Source of the DNA: Kryptolebias marmoratus
Lineage: Eukaryota; Chordata; Actinopteri; Cyprinodontiformes; Rivulidae
Assembly (NCBI RefSeq): GCF_001649575.2
Contig: NC_051437.1
Location: 20,900,469 to 20,964,468 of the forward strand
DNA length: 64,000 nucleotides
Reading direction: 5' to 3'
Under the pieces are notes generated by a model that saw only the letters and a program-made list of their open reading frames with translations, did not search any database and was not told where the DNA came from. A program made the position numbers and the translations under genes. This document shows positions 60,765-64,000 of the stretch, one piece after another (position 1 is the stretch's first letter; every line of letters begins with the position of its first letter).

Positions 60765-61499
60765 GTTATTCTCAAACACAAATATGTTTGTGTTCCAAAC
60801 ATATTTCCCCCACTTTTTAAATGTTTTTTTGCTGTCAGTGTTGGACATAAAAATAAATATTTTGAACCATTTCTTTACTTTTAAAATGACATTTTTTGGG
60901 TTTCCTTTCCACTCTCCTTGTGCTTCCAGTTGCCATTTACTCGTGTTTACAAGATATAACATACCTGGTTGAAGTTAAGAAAATATTCCTGCCATGTGCT
61001 ACAACACGCAATAAAATATTCACATCAAAACATTTTACCTGCTGCTGAGTCTCATAACCAGGGGTGAAAGACAGCCTTTGGATAAACAAAGCCACACCAC
61101 CTGCTGAAACACATCATTTGAAAGTGGTGTTGGGTGACACAAAAGATAAACATACAAATTTTATGCTTATGTGCACAAACACAATTTCCCTTTTTTGTTT
61201 TGTTACCGACTGCATGATTTCCCATGAGATCCGGCTGCAGAGACACATGTTCTTCTTCAACGTGCCTTTGGAAATACATCAAAGAAAACAGCAGCTTTCT
61301 TGAGCTGCTACCGCTTTGAAATGATTTAAATCACATTTTATTTGATCTTTTCCTTAAATAAAAGTTAACTGAACATCCTTACATAACATTCAGTTTGGAC
61401 TTTAACAATTATCCTCATCAGAAAACTTGTTTATACGTGTGATATCTCTTGGTTTGGTTTTGTGGCAACAACTTCCAGCCCCTGGAGCCAAATCAGCAC

Positions 61500-61735
61500 T
61501 TGTTAGTAATGACTCTCAGCTACTACCACATCAAACTCTAGCTCAATAAAACTGACTGAGTTATAGCCACTTTTAGCTGTGTTGATCATCTTAAACTGGA
61601 TCGACTCCAAAAGTTAATCAGTAGTAGATATGCATCTAGTAATTACTTTCTGAAAGTTTCATTAAAATCCATCCAGTGGTTCACCAGATATTTTGCTAAC
61701 AGATAAACACAGTTGGCTCCAAGGGTTAAAGCTAA
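61500..61735 (-). repeat. Composite dispersed repeat, module, inverted
   Basis: The + strand reads ACTCTCAGCTACTACCACAT, AACTGACTGAGTTATAGCCA and CACCAGATATTTTGCTAAC, the reverse complement of the module in the copies at 17826-18516 and 51350-51965. Confidence 0.75.
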
Positions 61736-61766
61736 GGTTTTAATCAAAGATGTCACACAATGAGTA

Positions 61767-62110
61767 TGTTAGGGTTTGAGTTTATCTTGTGTTAAACTCA
61801 GTCAGCTCTTGTGTACCTGCCACGCCCATCTCCACCTGCTCTCATGATTTTCACTCACCTGAGCCCACTTCCCCTAATTACCCTCCGCTGTTTAAAACCA
61901 GGTCATCTCCTCCATTCATTGTTCTGTTAGTGTTTGCCCTGTCATGTCTTGGTTGTCTTGTTCCTGCCTTGTTTCTGGATTTTTGTTATGTTTAGTTTTT
62001 GCTGCCATGTCAGCTTTTGTTTTGATCATCTTTTATTATAATAAATTAGTTTCCTTTTTGAATGATGAGTCTGCGCTCTGGGTTCGCCTCCTTTTCCCCA
62101 CATCATGACA
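61767..62110 (+). mobile_element. Solo LTR (Gypsy-like), 344 bp, with 5-bp target duplication
   Basis: The element starts TGTTAGGG and ends CATGACA, with TG...CA termini. It is flanked on both sides by GAGTA (61762-61766 and 62111-62115). Inside are a TTTAAAA box (61890-61896) and a polyadenylation signal AATAAA (about 62040-62045), as expected of an LTR. No internal retroelement genes are present, so it is a solo LTR left by LTR-LTR recombination. Assignment to Gypsy/Ty3 rests on the 5-bp duplication and general similarity only. Confidence 0.8.
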
Positions 62111-62129
62111 GAGTATGACTTGGACGACG

Positions 62130-62335
62130 TGTTGTGAGTGATTTTTCAGCTACAACCACACCAAACGTTAGCACAGTATCTGTAAAATCGACTGATTTGT
62201 TGCCATTTTGGGGTTTTCTGAGGTCAGCCGGCTCTGGCAGCCATCTGGAACTGGGTTGGCTCCAAAAGTTATAGTTTCATTAAAATGCATCATGCTGTTT
62301 GTGATATATTTTTGAACAGACACGTGCACACACAG
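62130..62335 (-). repeat. Composite dispersed repeat, module, inverted
   Basis: CAGCTACAACCACACCAAAC, CTGTAAAATCGACTGA and GGTTGGCTCCAAAAGTTAT match the module in inverted orientation. Together with 61500-61735 it brackets the solo LTR. Confidence 0.7.
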
Positions 62336-63852
62336 AAATGGACGTTCAGCTGCGGCCAATAATACATTTAAACATAAGACGGTTTTTGACTCCGTTGACA
62401 GAAAAACAAAACATCCAAAAACATATAATACGATTGCAGTGGGTGCTCATGAAGTTGCACTGTTTCCAGCACAAGTTAGTTGTTTATGTCTTAATATTCA
62501 TATTTGAATCATAGATTCAATAAACAGAGGAACGTCTTTTTTTTTTTTATAAGAAAGCTCAGACAAAGATGTGTGGCCTCCAGACGCTTGTCCTAGATCC
62601 AGAGTTTGACAGATAAAGTACTTCTGAGGCGTGTTTTGAAGCGCACACTGTCAGACCACCCCCTAACTGAAAACACTCCATAAAAGCTTCAGAATCTGGT
62701 ATGATTAGTGTTCATATAACAACCTAATCCACTTGGCACTGCGATGCGTGTGTGTGTGTGTTCAGTCGTCCCTGTTTCTGCAAAGCTTTGTTTCAGCTGC
62801 GACCAACAACAAACACAAGCAGAATTAACAGACATGTGTGTCCCCCGTTAAACTTAACAGGCACGGGTTTGTTTATGAGCTAGACAGATTTAAGAGACCA
62901 TAATACAAGAGGACGTACTTACAGAACAAATGCAAAAAACAACATTGGCTCGTCTTCTCGCTGTCTCTGTCAGACACTGTTTTGATTATTTCTGTTCTGG
63001 TATCTCTCGTGCTGAAATGGAGGATAACACAGAGCCGGTCTCTAATCTATTCAGCTATCAGATAAAGACGTTAGAAGTGAAGCACAAAAACAAAAAAAGC
63101 GATGGAAAAAAGCCTCATGGAGAGCTCAGCAGCAGAAGGGGAAATTTAAAGGGAGCTGTACTCTCAGCTGGAGGGAGAAACGGGCAGAGATGGTGAGCCG
63201 GTGCCAGATTTGTCTTTTAAAACATACACTCGCACGCATAAAAAACACCCACATGTGAACGCACTCGATGATTTGAAGTGCACGGCTCTGCACCTCCAGA
63301 AAGCACATCCCCATATCTGCTCATTTGCTTTTATTCCACCCAGTACAGCAGTAACAGATACGATTAGTGGGGTTTAATGAGCTCTGCAGAGATGAGAGTT
63401 CTGTTCTCTGATTCACAGCTGCAGGACCCCCGGGGTTCAGATCCACCAAACCAGTAATGCAGGCTGCTCACTGTTTGCACTATCTGCTTCTCCATCAGCA
63501 TGTAAATGTGGCTACAGTAAGAGGTTTAGCATTAGGCACATTTGCACATGCATATTCAGTGTATGCAGTTAATGTGTAGTTTATTCATAAACGTTAAAAC
63601 CTCTCCAGTGACATTTTGTGTTTGATTACTTTGTTATTTAATCATAAGCAGCATATTTCCACTAATGCATTTTTTAATGTTTACCATGTAAGAAGGCTAC
63701 AACTCAGTGTTTTTAAAATCATTAATAAATTATGAAAATTAGTTCTTTCATTGTGCAACTTCAAATTTGTCATGAAACTTGAACTTTTTCTGAGGTCTAT
63801 AGGATCCCCTTGTTTCACTAACTGCATTTTGTGTATTAGCCAGATCAAACTA

Positions 63853-64000
63853 CAGGTGCTGGTCATAAAATTAGAATATCATGAAAAAGTAGATTGATTT
63901 CAGTAATTCCATTTAAAAAGTGAAACTTGTATATTATATTCATACATTACATACAAACTCATATATTTCAAATGTTTATTTCGTTTAATTTTGATGATTA
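63853..64000. mobile_element. Dispersed teleost DNA-transposon-like repeat, cut by window end
   Basis: Begins ACAGGTGCTGGTCATAAAAT and continues TTAGAATATCATGAAAAAGT and TAATTTTGATGATTA. This consensus is familiar from many fish genomes, with ACAGGTGCTGGTCATA as its terminus. Only one end is visible, so class (hAT-like or other) is not assigned. Confidence 0.65.

Larger units (their letters stand above)
59830..60802 (-). mobile_element. L2/Rex-type non-LTR retrotransposon fragment, gapped
   Basis: On the minus strand, 60730-60538 encode reverse-transcriptase C-terminal sequence: EVEHLEDWCKVNNLCINVKK, TKEMIVDFRRGKH and SSYRYLGVHLSNN. The run of Ns (60155-60537) hides the next part. 60154-59830 is the 3' end, finishing in tandem TTGAATCC units (59843-59866 on the + strand as ATTCAAGG), as L2/CR1/Rex elements often do. 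It is 5'-truncated, with a 15-bp inverted repeat at the break (60730-60764). Confidence 0.8.
50648..64000. other. Non-coding stretch, perhaps a long first intron
   Basis: 13 kb without a recognised coding exon. It contains composite repeat copies, a Tc1-like relic, an L2-type LINE fragment with the N gap, a solo LTR and a terminal-repeat fragment at the right edge, each listed separately. Confidence 0.5.

Noticed and set aside
62930..63196. 88-codon frame near the right edge
   Set aside because: No recognisable domain, and no kazrin similarity beyond a chance MEDN.
1..64000. CRISPR arrays, operons, tRNA or rRNA genes
   Set aside because: No regularly spaced direct repeats and no intact tRNA fold apart from the SINE head; the sequence is vertebrate nuclear DNA.

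Overview
The window is vertebrate nuclear DNA, and teleost fish is the best fit. It has split genes with GT/AG introns, long AT-rich introns, abundant (CA)n, and fish-type interspersed repeats (V-SINE-like cores, an L2/Rex-type LINE, Tc1 relics, a solo LTR, and an unclassified ~600-bp repeat in several copies). Species cannot be fixed from this sequence. One assembly gap of Ns lies at 60155-60537.

Layout, all main genes on the + strand. (1) 17-18812: the last eight coding exons of foxj3, a forkhead transcription factor; the forkhead-domain exons lie off the left edge. Its 3' UTR runs to about 20.76 kb. (2) 21942-29527: podoplanin (pdpn), a small mucin-like membrane glycoprotein. It has a signal-peptide exon, a 5.8-kb first intron, a Thr/Pro/Glu-rich ectodomain exon, a transmembrane exon, and two alternative terminal exons. 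(3) about 36.7-45.4 kb: a prdm2 (RIZ) gene. It has a GC-rich promoter, non-coding 5' exons and one giant coding exon (39191-43264, 1357 aa). I find no PR/SET domain, and two of the eight zinc fingers of human PRDM2 are missing. (4) 50.2-50.65 kb: a plausible first exon of the next gene. Human gene order (PDPN-PRDM2-KAZN) suggests kazrin, whose very large first intron would fill the rest of the window. Nothing else coding is recognised from 50.65 to 64 kb.

The genes are functionally independent: a forkhead regulator, a cell-surface mucin, a zinc-finger chromatin factor and probably a cytoskeletal scaffold. The value of the neighbourhood is evolutionary. The pdpn-prdm2-(kazn) block matches human 1p36, while foxj3 sits at 1p34 in human.

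I see no operons, CRISPR arrays or prokaryote-like systems, and no clearly new biological system. The most informative observations are the reduced prdm2 with a splice-created two-codon uORF, the alternative pdpn C-termini, a solo LTR nested in a composite repeat, and a CAG/CTA tract interrupted by TAG just before a splice donor.
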